A stretch of DNA of 64,000 nucleotides. It comes from Ohtaekwangia sp036786105. Its GTDB lineage: Bacteria > Bacteroidota > Bacteroidia > Cytophagales > Cyclobacteriaceae. The notes beneath the pieces are model-generated. The model did no database searches. It saw only the letters and a list, made by a program, of their open reading frames with translations, and was not told where the DNA came from. Position 1 is the first letter of the stretch. Every line of letters begins with the position of its first letter. Shown here one piece after another: positions 36,576 through 45,595 of this stretch. The stretch lies in NCBI RefSeq assembly GCF_036786105.1, contig NZ_DAIQRQ010000009.1, positions 1 to 64,000 on the forward strand, written 5' to 3'. The position numbers and the translations under genes are program-made.

Positions 36576-36583
36576 TATGTTTG
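36576..36583 (+). promoter_or_regulatory. -7 promoter element of folK (TATGTTTG)
   Basis: Exact TAnnTTTG, 16 bp before the folK ATG, predicting a very short leader. Confidence 0.78.
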
Positions 36584-36599
36584 CAGGGTAGAGAATTTC

Positions 36600-37082
36600 A
36601 TGGATAGCAGTATTTTTCTCCTGCTTGGCACCAACCTTGGCGACCGCGAGCAGAATTTGGCAAAAGCGAAAGAATTAATCCTTGCACAGGTGGGCACTAT
36701 AACCCGGCAATCTTCTACCTACCAGACTGCCGCCTGGGGAAAAACAGATCAGCCTGACTTCTATAATGAAGTAATAGCGATTGATACAGCGCTGGCTCCG
36801 GAGGCGCTCCTTCAAGCAACGCTCGGCATTGAAGAACAGATGGGAAGAAGGCGCACAGAAGTATGGGGCACACGTGTAATTGACATCGATATACTTCTCT
36901 ATCACGATTGTATCGTTGCGACCACTAATCTTACCATACCGCATCCTGCGATGGCTCAACGCCGGTTCACGCTCATTCCACTGGCAGAAATAGCAGCAGA
37001 CATCGTTCACCCGATATACAAAAAAACAATTCGCGAATTGTTGGAACACTGCGAAGATCAACTACCGGTGATTAAGCGTTAA
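36600..37082 (+). CDS. folK: 2-amino-4-hydroxy-6-hydroxymethyldihydropteridine diphosphokinase
   Basis: 160 aa. Pyrophosphorylates the pterin precursor of folate. HPPK motifs: FLLLGTNLGDREQNL at the N-terminus, YQTAAWGKTDQPDFYNEV, and the signature with RTEVWGTRVIDIDILLY (metal-binding Asp pair). Full length. Ends 18 bp before a strong ACGT-word hairpin that separates it from the convergent fabD. Confidence 0.96.
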   Translation: MDSSIFLLLGTNLGDREQNLAKAKELILAQVGTITRQSSTYQTAAWGKTDQPDFYNEVIAIDTALAPEALLQATLGIEEQMGRRRTEVWGTRVIDIDILLYHDCIVATTNLTIPHPAMAQRRFTLIPLAEIAADIVHPIYKKTIRELLEHCEDQLPVIKR

Positions 37083-37100
37083 CACGTAGAATACATTGGC

Positions 37101-37152
37101 ACGTGTGTACGTTCATGCGTGTTTACGTAGACACGTATCAACGTACACACGT
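37101..37152. terminator. Large ACGT-word hairpin between convergent folK and fabD
   Basis: Arms of 22 nt (37101-37122 and 37131-37152) pair at 20 Watson-Crick positions plus one G-U, with one mismatch and an 8-nt loop. There is no T-run on either side. The words (ACGTGTGTACGTT, CGTGTTTACGT) match those at 20530-20609 and 58810-58840. Location between two stop codons suggests a bidirectional transcription barrier or 3'-end protector. Confidence 0.7.
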
Positions 37153-37159
37153 AAACACA

Positions 37160-38032
37160 CTAAAGGCTTGATACTTCTGCTTCCGGAGCGATTTTCTTCA
37201 CGAGGCCTTGCAATACTTTTCCCGGGCCGCATTCGATGAATACCTTGCCTCCGTCTTTTACCATAGCCTGTACTGATTGAGTCCAGCGCACGGGCGCGGT
37301 TAACTGGGCAATCAAGTTCTTTTTGATCACAGTTATATCTGTGGCGGGCGATGCATTTACATTCTGGTATACGACACATACAGGTTTACCAAATGTAGTC
37401 TGCTCGATGGCTGCTGCCAGTTCTTCGCGGGCAGGTTCCATCAAGGGTGAGTGGAACGCTCCGCCTACCTGCAGGGGCAAGGCACGCTTGGCACCTGCTG
37501 CTTTCAACTTTTCGCAAGCTATATCTATACCTTTTATCGATCCGGAAATTACCAATTGGCCGGGACAATTATAGTTAGCAGCCACTACCACTTCTTCAAT
37601 AGAAGCACATACATCCTCCACTACTTTATCATCCAGTCCAAGAATGGCAGCCATGGTTGAGGGATTGACCTCGCATGCATGTTGCATGGCTGCAGCGCGC
37701 TTGGCTACAAGACGCAAACCGTCTTCAAATGACAATGTTTTATTGGCCACGAGGGCAGAAAATTCTCCAAGGGAGTGACCGGCAACCATATCCGGAGCGA
37801 ATGAATCATTCGTTAACGCTACGGCTACTGAATGTAGAAAGATGGCGGGCTGTGTCACTTTAGTCTGCTTCTGCTCTTCGGCTGTTCCTTCAAACATGAT
37901 CTTCGTGAGCTTGAAGCCCAGAATATCGTCTGCTTTATCAAACAGCTCTTTTGCTTTTGCATTGGACTCGTACAGATCTTTACCCATACCGGTGAACTGT
38001 GCACCTTGCCCAGGAAATACGTATGCCTTCAT
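37160..38032 (-). CDS. fabD: Malonyl CoA-ACP transacylase
   Basis: 290 aa. Loads malonyl groups on ACP for fatty acid synthesis. FPGQGAQ near the N-terminus, nucleophile Ser87 in AGHSLGEFSAL, and catalytic His in GGAFHSPLM. Family length. Transcribed from its own -7 box (38055-38062, minus), while acpP and fabF lie 10 kb away. Confidence 0.96.
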   Translation of the reverse strand: MKAYVFPGQGAQFTGMGKDLYESNAKAKELFDKADDILGFKLTKIMFEGTAEEQKQTKVTQPAIFLHSVAVALTNDSFAPDMVAGHSLGEFSALVANKTLSFEDGLRLVAKRAAAMQHACEVNPSTMAAILGLDDKVVEDVCASIEEVVVAANYNCPGQLVISGSIKGIDIACEKLKAAGAKRALPLQVGGAFHSPLMEPAREELAAAIEQTTFGKPVCVVYQNVNASPATDITVIKKNLIAQLTAPVRWTQSVQAMVKDGGKVFIECGPGKVLQGLVKKIAPEAEVSSL

Positions 38033-38054
38033 AATTGATTTTTCAATACGGCGT

Positions 38055-38062
38055 CAAAAATA
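38055..38062 (-). promoter_or_regulatory. -7 promoter element of fabD (TATTTTTG)
   Basis: Exact TAnnTTTG on the minus strand, 22 bp before the start codon. Confidence 0.75.
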
Positions 38063-38094
38063 GTAAAAAGCTGAAAGGTGAAAAGCGTTGGCCT

Positions 38095-38502
38095 CTAATC
38101 GATAAACCGGGCTTTCAGCTCAGGGGTGGGAATCATGCACTCTTCCTTCTTTCCAAAAACCCGGTAGCGGTACCGGGCAACGCCTGTATAAAACGCATCG
38201 CGGATAAATTTCGGCACGATGCGGAACACTGCAAACAACGACCACGCCCCGGAAAGATGCCGGACAATTTTTAACACAGCATCACTTTTCTGATATGCAA
38301 CGCCATTCTCTACTACAATAATACTGTAAAGCTGATTGGATGGAATACCCAGCTGCTTCAGCAATGTTTGGGCATACACTGACTGTAACGAGGCAAATCG
38401 AAATATACCCGAGGGATCTCGTCTGATGATAAATTGTACCGTGCTATTGCAGAGGTTGCAGACCCCGTCAAACAAAACAACAATATGATTATTGTCCGCC
38501 AT
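38095..38502 (-). CDS. DCC family thiol-disulfide oxidoreductase-like protein (DUF393)
   Basis: 135 aa. The DCC motif is present at the N-terminus (VLFDGVCNLCNSTVQFI), with the CxxC Cys pair, then RFASLQS as in DUF393 proteins. Thioredoxin-like fold predicted, role unknown. The start (38502; 38505 also possible) overlaps the end of the upstream CHU_C gene by about 14 nt, suggesting translational coupling. Confidence 0.9.
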   Translation of the reverse strand: MADNNHIVVLFDGVCNLCNSTVQFIIRRDPSGIFRFASLQSVYAQTLLKQLGIPSNQLYSIIVVENGVAYQKSDAVLKIVRHLSGAWSLFAVFRIVPKFIRDAFYTGVARYRYRVFGKKEECMIPTPELKARFID

Positions 38503-41440
38503 CAACCAGGTGTACCCAGCCTTTAAATGTTTTGTTGCTGCTGCCCGGATCCAGTGTAGTAAACGTCACTTCTGCTACGTAATAATATACCGCAGGTGAA
38601 AGCTTCACTCCTTTTGAATCTCTTCCATTCCAGTCAATATAGATACTATTCTCGCTACCCGACTCATAGGAATATACTTCCTGCCCCCAGCGGTTGAATA
38701 CTTTGAACTTCACCTTCTCTACGAAACGCGCACACTTCTCGATCAGGCGCTGTGGCGGATCGCAATTCTCACCACAACCGATCAGGTATTCGCGGATATT
38801 GAAAGCACTGAACACATCGTTCTTGCCATCATCATTCGGTGTAAATACGTTAGGCAGTTCGTAGTATGGACAGTTGTCGTTACATACCTGAGTGCTCTTC
38901 TTACCTTCATTGCCCGAGCGGTCTACAGCGGAGATGCGATAACATCTGGCAAAAGACGGCAGGTTTCCATCGATATACGATGTAGTTGTTCCATCAACCT
39001 CAGCAATGAGAATATCATCTTTTTCATCTCCTCCCATTACAGCAGAGCGGTATATTCTATACTTGCTGATATCTGCCTGGCAAGTGCTAGACGCATCATT
39101 CGACCAGGTGAGCGTATTGGTATAGGTACCGCCCTGACATGAGTTCTTGTCCAGTTTGAATTGGTCGCAATCCAAAAGATCAACGGATAATATAGGTGCA
39201 CACGGAGGAATACTATCGCCCGGCTGCACGCAGATCATCTGCGAAAAATTCAGGAGTGGTTCCGGTATCTTTTTCGGGTTACCATATCCTCCACGCGTCA
39301 TCACTTTATAGCAGTACGTTTTGCCTTCATCCAGTGGTGTGTTGTTGTACTGACCTTTGTCTACGTATTGTAGTCCGTCTACCAACGCATCTATACTATC
39401 GATCAATACCAGATTTTCTTCACCAACACCTTCTTCTCCACGATAGATCAGGTGGCGCGGATATGCCTGTATCTGGTTCGACCACGGTACTACGGCAGTC
39501 CAGTTCAATTGAATCTGCCCCACCTGTGATTTCGAATCAAGTCTGACAGCCGATGCTACTTCTGATGCACCTACAAATTTATTAGCCAACGGAGAGTTGG
39601 GGGAATATGCTACAACGCTATAATTATATACTGTCTCCTCTGTATTGAGCGATTGATCAATAAACGTTGTATCACCATTCAGTGTCGCTACTAAAGTTGA
39701 ATCGGTGCTGCGGGTATAGCCGGTAGCACGGTATACTTCATATTTATACGGTGGTGGATATAATGCTTTGTCTGCATCAAACGGTCGTTTCCAACTGACG
39801 CGCATCTGTCCATCAGCTGTTCCGGTTTTCACCACGGACACATTCGTAATAATAGGAACATCAGCCGGTATAGGTCCTACGCAGGTATCTTTCGATACAT
39901 AACTTTCCCCTCCCTCGGGCAATGCAAAAGTGGCTACAATACGATAGCAATACATCGCTCCCGGAGCAAGGCCCTGACCATCGTTGGTATCTATGTATTG
40001 TGAAACCTGTGCACCGGTAGCAGTCTTTGCCGCAATGGTGGCAATATTTGTATAGCCTAAACCTGGTGGCATGCCTGTCTCACAGCTATCTGGTCTAAAC
40101 GATGTGCTATCTACCTTTCTCCATATCTGTATCTTTTCGGCATTGGTACAGTAGTAAGGATCCCATTTTATTGTAGCCGTTCGTTTGCTGACATCGAGCT
40201 GCGCATCTTTCCATGTAGGCGCGGGGGCTACAACTTTTATACGCCAGGTTTTATAGGTAACCAGGCTTACACCATTACCGCTATGACTGTCAGATACTTT
40301 GAATACGACCTGATACGGTTGCTCACGCACGTGATCGCAGGTTGTATTCCATACGAAATTCAGTTTACCCGGTGTGTTCTGAAACACCGCAGGGTCTGGC
40401 GATACCGTAGCGGGCGATTCCGTTGGTATAAATTCGAATATCTGCGAGAACGCTTCAATCTTTACTTTGTCGCCATCCGGATCGGTACCGATAATCGTTT
40501 CCTTTAACGTCTTGCCTGCTTCTATACAAATATCTTTGGGCACCTGCAGGTCGGGGCGCTGATTATTGCAATCATCTTCTACAATAATCTGCATATCGCG
40601 CCTCACGTAGCCCATGGCAATCCACTTGCCTAGCACCTTGCGCCACTCTTTTACAATGAATGCTATATTATACTCCCCCGCAGCTCCGGGTGCGTTCCAC
40701 GTTATCGTTCCGTCCAGCGGATTTATACCAAAGGTTGGTGGTCCGTCATCTGTTTCATTGCCGGTAGCATAATCTGTATAGAATTTTTGAGCGTTTGGTG
40801 CTACATAGTTCAACACGGTAGCATTACGATCTCTGAACGGAATCACCATTTCGTACGAAAGGCTGTCGTCTCCATCGGGATCGTACGCACCGGGGTTGTG
40901 GTAAAAAGCTTTACCGGAACATGCGCGGTCGATGGGAGGAATAAGCAGATCAGGAGGCGTGCTGCAACCCAGGAAAGGATCGATCACGATCTGTGTCTCG
41001 ATATAGAACGTTGTATTAACAGAGTTATCCATGTTTACCACACCTTCGTTACGGTTAGGCTCAACGTAGCTGATGGTGTAGCGGCCAGGACCTGGATAAG
41101 TCCACTCAATGGTATAAAATGCGCGGGCTATACCGCGTTGCGCATCAATTACTGTATAGTTGGGGTGACCTGGACCAATCTCCGGCACCAACACCCGAGG
41201 GCTTTTATCACCGAAATCAAGATAATCCTGATCGCCTCCAAAAAGAACATTGGTGTTCAGTGTATTGGTATAGGCTATAACCGTGATACTATATTTCCGG
41301 GCGCTGCAATCTCCTACCCGCTTCACTATGATGTTACCGGCACGCAAGTGTGTGGCATGTGCTGCTATCGTGGACAAGATGAAACAACAGACCAGATAAA
41401 TTCCTCTCAGCATATTTCGGGTTAAACAGGGCGCCTTCAT
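38489..41440 (-). CDS. Large secreted protein with gliding-motility-associated C-terminal (CHU_C) domain
   Basis: 983 aa. N-terminal signal sequence (hydrophobic GIYLVCCFILSTIAAHA; ATG 41413 is an alternative start). The N-terminal half has beta-sandwich/PKD-like segments (CSGKAFYHNPGAYDPDGDDSLSYE, GTDPDGDKVKIEAF). The middle has fibronectin type III-like domains (about 400-860). The C-terminus is a CHU_C/type B T9SS sorting domain: PNVFTPNDDGKNDVFSAFN, VFNRWGQEVY, WNGRD and AVYYYVAEV. This predicts export by the type IX secretion system to the cell surface. Ligand unknown. Coupled to the DCC gene downstream. Confidence 0.9.
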   Translation of the reverse strand: MKAPCLTRNMLRGIYLVCCFILSTIAAHATHLRAGNIIVKRVGDCSARKYSITVIAYTNTLNTNVLFGGDQDYLDFGDKSPRVLVPEIGPGHPNYTVIDAQRGIARAFYTIEWTYPGPGRYTISYVEPNRNEGVVNMDNSVNTTFYIETQIVIDPFLGCSTPPDLLIPPIDRACSGKAFYHNPGAYDPDGDDSLSYEMVIPFRDRNATVLNYVAPNAQKFYTDYATGNETDDGPPTFGINPLDGTITWNAPGAAGEYNIAFIVKEWRKVLGKWIAMGYVRRDMQIIVEDDCNNQRPDLQVPKDICIEAGKTLKETIIGTDPDGDKVKIEAFSQIFEFIPTESPATVSPDPAVFQNTPGKLNFVWNTTCDHVREQPYQVVFKVSDSHSGNGVSLVTYKTWRIKVVAPAPTWKDAQLDVSKRTATIKWDPYYCTNAEKIQIWRKVDSTSFRPDSCETGMPPGLGYTNIATIAAKTATGAQVSQYIDTNDGQGLAPGAMYCYRIVATFALPEGGESYVSKDTCVGPIPADVPIITNVSVVKTGTADGQMRVSWKRPFDADKALYPPPYKYEVYRATGYTRSTDSTLVATLNGDTTFIDQSLNTEETVYNYSVVAYSPNSPLANKFVGASEVASAVRLDSKSQVGQIQLNWTAVVPWSNQIQAYPRHLIYRGEEGVGEENLVLIDSIDALVDGLQYVDKGQYNNTPLDEGKTYCYKVMTRGGYGNPKKIPEPLLNFSQMICVQPGDSIPPCAPILSVDLLDCDQFKLDKNSCQGGTYTNTLTWSNDASSTCQADISKYRIYRSAVMGGDEKDDILIAEVDGTTTSYIDGNLPSFARCYRISAVDRSGNEGKKSTQVCNDNCPYYELPNVFTPNDDGKNDVFSAFNIREYLIGCGENCDPPQRLIEKCARFVEKVKFKVFNRWGQEVYSYESGSENSIYIDWNGRDSKGVKLSPAVYYYVAEVTFTTLDPGSSNKTFKGWVHLVDGGQ

Positions 41441-42038
41441 GGATGTAAATGTATTGTCCTACCGATCAACATCAAAAGATTAAGATAAGTTACAATATAA
41501 AATGTTACGGGCTATGATAAAAGGTCAACTACTTTAACGGTATGAAATGCAGTTTATTCTTGTTTCTGAGGTTTTTTGTCACCATTCGGGGGAGAGTAAA
41601 TTCTTTTCTTGATAGCCATTCCAACGTTTAGCGCTGCGGAAGTGTCGTAACCTGTGAGCTACATTCTGGAAAAAGCGCAGGGTATTTTACCAAGCTCTTT
41701 GAATTGTTTAATACTGCTTTCGCTTCAATTTCTGGTACAGATTTCTGCCCTGTGAAAGCACCTGGTTGCATACGTCTCTGACTTGCACGTGAGCAGCACA
41801 TTAAATTACCACGTTATCGTTCTTCTTCGTTATCGGAAACGGAGAGTTTTCGAGGCTATTTTTCTTAATCAAAAGATCGTAAAGTATATCTTTAGCATCG
41901 CCGTATTTCATTTGCCAGCTTTACTTTACAGCGATTGGTAAATATGTGTCTCCTAAAAATTTCCAGCTATATCTTTTACTCTTCCGGTTTTATCTGATAT
42001 CTTCGTTACAATCAAATTAAACCCTATCTAACTTCACC
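41441..42038. other. Intergenic stretch of about 600 bp
   Basis: AT-rich, no convincing gene, tRNA or repeat array. Contains ACGTTATCGTTCTTCTTCGTTATCGG near 41813-41838, a short GTTA-word match. Divergent region between the CHU_C gene (minus) and a small plus-strand gene. Confidence 0.5.
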
Positions 42039-42209
42039 ATGAATTCTGATCCGAAAGCTTTGAAGGTTTCCTTGCAAAAACGGGAGCTTGAACTTCAACG
42101 CCTCATCCGTCAAATGAAACTTGATCAACTTCACAACAGCTCGGTTTATAAAAATCTGGAACGAGAGCTGACCAGCATTAAGACACAGCGAAGTCTTCAG
42201 GAATCCTGA
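42039..42209 (+). CDS. Small coiled-coil protein (56 aa)
   Basis: Highly charged and helical with heptad-like spacing of Leu (KALKVSLQKRELELQRLIRQ, then KNLERELTSIKTQRSLQES); no signal peptide. Its base composition is richer in GC than the surrounding noncoding DNA, as expected for coding sequence. No family recognised. Stands alone upstream of a conserved hypothetical gene. Confidence 0.55.
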   Translation: MNSDPKALKVSLQKRELELQRLIRQMKLDQLHNSSVYKNLERELTSIKTQRSLQES

Positions 42210-42370
42210 AAATTTTCAAGTCCACCCCTTTCTCATCAAAGCATCGTTTTGTATCATTAACCTTTTGAGCAACTGGTAGCATATCCGTTGTTTTTCAGAC
42301 TCTGTTTCTTTTTTGGTTTGATCCTTTTCAATCAAAGCGTGAACTTTGCGCTTTTAAACCCCAACAGCTT

Positions 42371-42613
42371 ATGCGTGTAGTAGGAGAAATCCCACATACC
42401 GATTGCAAGATCACGCTCTTTGCCTGGAACAGCCGCTACCTGATCAAGTTTGAACGCGGACCACTGGAACAAACTTTTAAGATCAATGAATATGATATTA
42501 CTGCCGAATCGGAGCTTCGAACGTTGATTGACGAGCAGTTTATCCAGCAGACATTGATCCGGTTTGACGAAATGCAGAACAGCCTGGCAGCAAGGCTGAA
42601 CAGCCTCGGGTAA
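42371..42613 (+). CDS. Conserved Bacteroidota hypothetical protein (80 aa)
   Basis: Opens MRVVGEIPHTDCKITLFAWNSRYLIKFE, a pattern I associate with a small uncharacterised Bacteroidota family, followed by QTFKINE and a helical C-terminus. Soluble, no signal. A GAACTTTG -7-like box lies about 25 bp upstream (42339-42346). Two compact hairpins follow the stop (TCGGGTAACCCGA around 42606-42618, TTATCGGATAGCCGATAA 42623-42640). Function unknown. Confidence 0.75.
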   Translation: MRVVGEIPHTDCKITLFAWNSRYLIKFERGPLEQTFKINEYDITAESELRTLIDEQFIQQTLIRFDEMQNSLAARLNSLG

Positions 42614-42671
42614 CCCGAAGATTTATCGGATAGCCGATAACGTTCAACTTTTCACTATTTTGCGTCCCCGA

Positions 42672-44369
42672 ATGGAAGTCGTAGAGAAGAAAAATAAGAA
42701 TAAGAAGTACAAGCCTATTCTGGAAGGTATACCTGATTGGCCTGTATACCAGCTTAGCAAAAACCGCAAGGAATTTATAGAAGAGGTTGCTCAGACCTCT
42801 ATTGCCCGTGTTAAGGAATTACGCCCTACCACCAAGCAACTTATTGATGAGCTGCAAACCACGGTTTACCGTGAGCAACAGCGCATGAAGCGCAACCGCT
42901 GGCGTGTTGACCCGGTGGATGAACCGCGCTTTTGGGCATCCATAAAAGATGAGCTGGTAGGTCTCGATACCAAACCCACAGAGGAAGCGCAGGTGAAAGC
43001 CGAAGAAATTCTGCATCGCATCGTTTCGCGCTACGCCAATGAAATAGCCGGCAACTTCAAGGCAAGCTCTTATAAAGTAACACGCGAGATTGTTAAGTTC
43101 TGGTTTTCACGTCTGCTTAATGGCGCGCGTGTAAAGAAATTCGGAGCATTCTTCCGCAACCGCTATACGCTGCGCGATAAGATTCATATTGTAGGAAAGG
43201 TAAAACAGCTTCGAAGCCTCGCTACTAAGGGTACGGTTATTATGGTGCCCACGCACTTCAGTAACCTTGATTCGATTCTGATCGGATGGGTGATCCACTC
43301 ACTGGGTCTGCCTGCCTTTATATATGGGGCCGGATTGAATCTCTTTAACATCAAGATTTTTGCATACTTCATGAATAGTCTTGGCGCCTACAAAGTAGAC
43401 CGACGCAAGAAGAACCTTCCTTACCTGGAAACGCTCAAGCTATATTCTACGCTGGCGATTCAGAAGGGAGCACACAGTTTGTTCTTTCCGGGAGGCACAC
43501 GCTCAAGGTCTGGTCTGATTGAAAAGCAATTGAAGCTCGGCTTGCTCAGCTCGGCTGTGGAAGCACAACGCAATCTCTATCTCGATGCTGCTGCCAGCGA
43601 ACAAGAGGTACGCAAAATTTTTGTAGTGCCCGTAACCCTGAACTATCATTTTGTATTGGAAGCTCCGGACCTGATTGATGATTATTTATCGGTAAAAGGT
43701 CAGGATCGCTACCTGCCCGAGCAGGATAAATATGGAAGCTGGCAATTGCTTCAGTTCCTTTTCAAATTCTTTACAAAAGGTTCTAATATTTCCGTATCGA
43801 TTGGCCGGGGGCTCGATGTAATGGGTAATTATGTGGATGATGATGGTAACAGCCTTGATGCACAGGGCCGGGTTATTGACACACGTGATTACTTCATCAG
43901 CAATGAGAAGATCACCATCGACAAGCAGCGTGAAGATGAATATACCCGTATGCTCAGCCAGAAGATTGTCACGGAATATCACCGCATCAATCGCGTATTT
44001 GCCAGTCACCTGGTGGCCTTTGTTGCATTCGAGATGTGGCAGAAGAAACATCCCAAGCTCGATCTGTTCGGGCTGCTGCGCCTGCCGGAAGAAGACCAGG
44101 TAATTCCATACGAAGAGTTTCGCGAAACCTGCAAGCGCATACGCAAGCATATCTATAAGTTGAAGGAAGAAGGCAAAGTATATCATGCCACGCATCTGAA
44201 AGGAAAAATAGACCTGGTAATTCGCCATGGTCTTGACAACGTTGGTATATTCCACCTGAAACGGCCGTTGCTGATGAATCGCGAAGGAAACATCATCACG
44301 AAGGACTTCAATACATTATATTACTATCACAACAGGCTGGTTGGCTATGACCTCGAGAAGTTTATCTGA
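42672..44369 (+). CDS. Glycerol-3-phosphate/1-acylglycerol-3-phosphate acyltransferase (PlsB/PlsC superfamily)
   Basis: 565 aa. The acyltransferase block is clear: HFSNLDS (HX4D catalytic motif, about residue 193), the GAYKVDRRKKN segment, and FFPGGTRSRSG (variant of the PEGTR glycerol-3-phosphate-binding motif). Long N- and C-terminal extensions resemble PlsB-type enzymes rather than short PlsC. The neighbour gpsA makes glycerol-3-phosphate and overlaps its end by 23 nt, favouring a first-step acyltransferase in phospholipid synthesis. ATG 42672 follows a CTATTTTG -7-like box (42655-42662), which excludes earlier starts. Confidence 0.88.
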   Translation: MEVVEKKNKNKKYKPILEGIPDWPVYQLSKNRKEFIEEVAQTSIARVKELRPTTKQLIDELQTTVYREQQRMKRNRWRVDPVDEPRFWASIKDELVGLDTKPTEEAQVKAEEILHRIVSRYANEIAGNFKASSYKVTREIVKFWFSRLLNGARVKKFGAFFRNRYTLRDKIHIVGKVKQLRSLATKGTVIMVPTHFSNLDSILIGWVIHSLGLPAFIYGAGLNLFNIKIFAYFMNSLGAYKVDRRKKNLPYLETLKLYSTLAIQKGAHSLFFPGGTRSRSGLIEKQLKLGLLSSAVEAQRNLYLDAAASEQEVRKIFVVPVTLNYHFVLEAPDLIDDYLSVKGQDRYLPEQDKYGSWQLLQFLFKFFTKGSNISVSIGRGLDVMGNYVDDDGNSLDAQGRVIDTRDYFISNEKITIDKQREDEYTRMLSQKIVTEYHRINRVFASHLVAFVAFEMWQKKHPKLDLFGLLRLPEEDQVIPYEEFRETCKRIRKHIYKLKEEGKVYHATHLKGKIDLVIRHGLDNVGIFHLKRPLLMNREGNIITKDFNTLYYYHNRLVGYDLEKFI

Positions 44370-45405
44370 CGATAAACCGGTTGGCGTAATCGGAGCAGGG
44401 AACTTCGGCAGTGTGGTAGCAAACCTCCTGGCGCAGCGCCGAAAGGTATTGCTATATGCACGCGATGAGCAGGTAATTGAACGCATTCGGCAAACGCGTG
44501 AAAACCGCGGCCATGCCATGCACCCGAACATTGAGCCGATCAATGATCTTGCAGCTATTGCGAGTGAGTGTAATGTATTGTTCCCCATTGTTCCGTCCGA
44601 GCACTTTCGCTCGATGATGAAACAATTATCGCCTTACCTCCACCCCTATCATATACTCATTCACGGCACGAAGGGATTTGACCTTACACTTACCAATGGT
44701 CAAAGTGTGGAGTCTATTACCAAGCTCAACCGGAGCCAGGTGAAAACCATGAGCGAAGTAATCATGGAAGAAAGCGTGGTGGTACGGGTGGGATGTTTGG
44801 CAGGCCCCAATCTTTCAAAAGAGCTTGCCGCCAATCAACCAGCCGCCACCGTTATCGCGAGTCATTTCAATGAAGTCATTACGCTTGGTAAACAACTGCT
44901 GCGCAGCGATCACTTTCAGGTATATGGCAACAATGATCTGACTGGTGTAGAGCTTGCCGGTGTCCTCAAAAACATCATCGCGATAGCAGCGGGTGCCCTC
45001 AGCGGTTTAGGGTATGGCGAAAATGCCAAAGGGCTCCTGATCAGTCGCGGAATGGTGGAGATGATATACCTCGGCCGCGCACTTGGCGGCAACACCAAAG
45101 CATTTTTAGGAGTAGCCGGTGTTGGCGATCTGGTTACAACGTGCAACAGCTCATTGAGTCGTAACTTTACCATTGGCCACCGCCTTGCCAAGGGTGAGAC
45201 GTTGAAAGAAATATTGGCGAGTACCGATGAAGTGGCTGAAGGTATAAATACCGTACGCATTACCAAGAAATGCGCGGACTACTACAAAGTAAAAGCGCCT
45301 ATCACCAATACACTCTATCAAGTGCTTTTCGAAGACCTCACCATGAAGCAGGCACTGCGTTATTTAATGCGCTATCCGCTGAATGTAGATATTGACTTTC
45401 TTTGA
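44347..45405 (+). CDS. gpsA: Glycerol-3-phosphate dehydrogenase [NAD(P)+]
   Basis: 352 aa. Reduces dihydroxyacetone phosphate to sn-glycerol 3-phosphate for phospholipids. Dinucleotide motif VGVIGAGNFGSVVA, catalytic Lys region ELAGVLKNIIAIAAG, and the substrate-binding NAKGLLISRGMVEM and GVGDLVTTCNSSLSRN. Start at 44347 overlaps the acyltransferase stop by 23 nt, so the genes are translationally coupled. A GTTA-word repeat begins 3 bp after the stop. Confidence 0.95.
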   Translation: MTSRSLSDDKPVGVIGAGNFGSVVANLLAQRRKVLLYARDEQVIERIRQTRENRGHAMHPNIEPINDLAAIASECNVLFPIVPSEHFRSMMKQLSPYLHPYHILIHGTKGFDLTLTNGQSVESITKLNRSQVKTMSEVIMEESVVVRVGCLAGPNLSKELAANQPAATVIASHFNEVITLGKQLLRSDHFQVYGNNDLTGVELAGVLKNIIAIAAGALSGLGYGENAKGLLISRGMVEMIYLGRALGGNTKAFLGVAGVGDLVTTCNSSLSRNFTIGHRLAKGETLKEILASTDEVAEGINTVRITKKCADYYKVKAPITNTLYQVLFEDLTMKQALRYLMRYPLNVDIDFL

Positions 45406-45408
45406 ACC

Positions 45409-45444
45409 GTTATCAGTTACACGTTATTCGTTACTAGTTAACAG
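45409..45444 (+). repeat. GTTA-word repeat after gpsA
   Basis: GTTATCAGTTACACGTTATT...GTTAACAG, 36 nt. Ungapped match of 28/36 to 59768-59803, and similar to 50104-50131 after rnc. Confidence 0.8.
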
Positions 45445-45449
45445 GCATT

Positions 45450-45500
45450 CTCTTCGTGTAACTTTGTGTCTTCTTCGTACCCCTTTGTGTTATTGGATTT
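45450..45500 (+). repeat. 51-bp CTTTGTG-type dispersed repeat, copy 2
   Basis: Begins CTCTTCGTGTAACTTTGTG and ends GGATTT. Ungapped 40/51 match to copy 1 (27672-27722) and 36/51 to the inverted copy 3 (50152-50202). Directly follows the GTTA-word repeat. Confidence 0.88.
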
Positions 45501-45531
45501 ATTTCTTGACATCACCGGGGATAACTACTCA

Positions 45532-45563
45532 CAAAAAAAGCAGGCTCTTTCAAACCTGCTTCT
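45532..45563 (-). terminator. Intrinsic terminator of pyk
   Basis: On the minus strand: AGCAGG (45560-45555), 10-nt loop, CCTGCT (45544-45539), then seven T residues. Confidence 0.85.
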
Positions 45564-45595
45564 TCATTATATCCTTGCTAAAATATAGCGAGCGA

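Noticed and set aside
41628..41801. 57-codon minus-strand frame in the 41.4-42.0 kb gap
   Set aside because: Low-complexity-free but unlike any family, Cys/Ser/Arg-rich start, no promoter; left out as unsupported.
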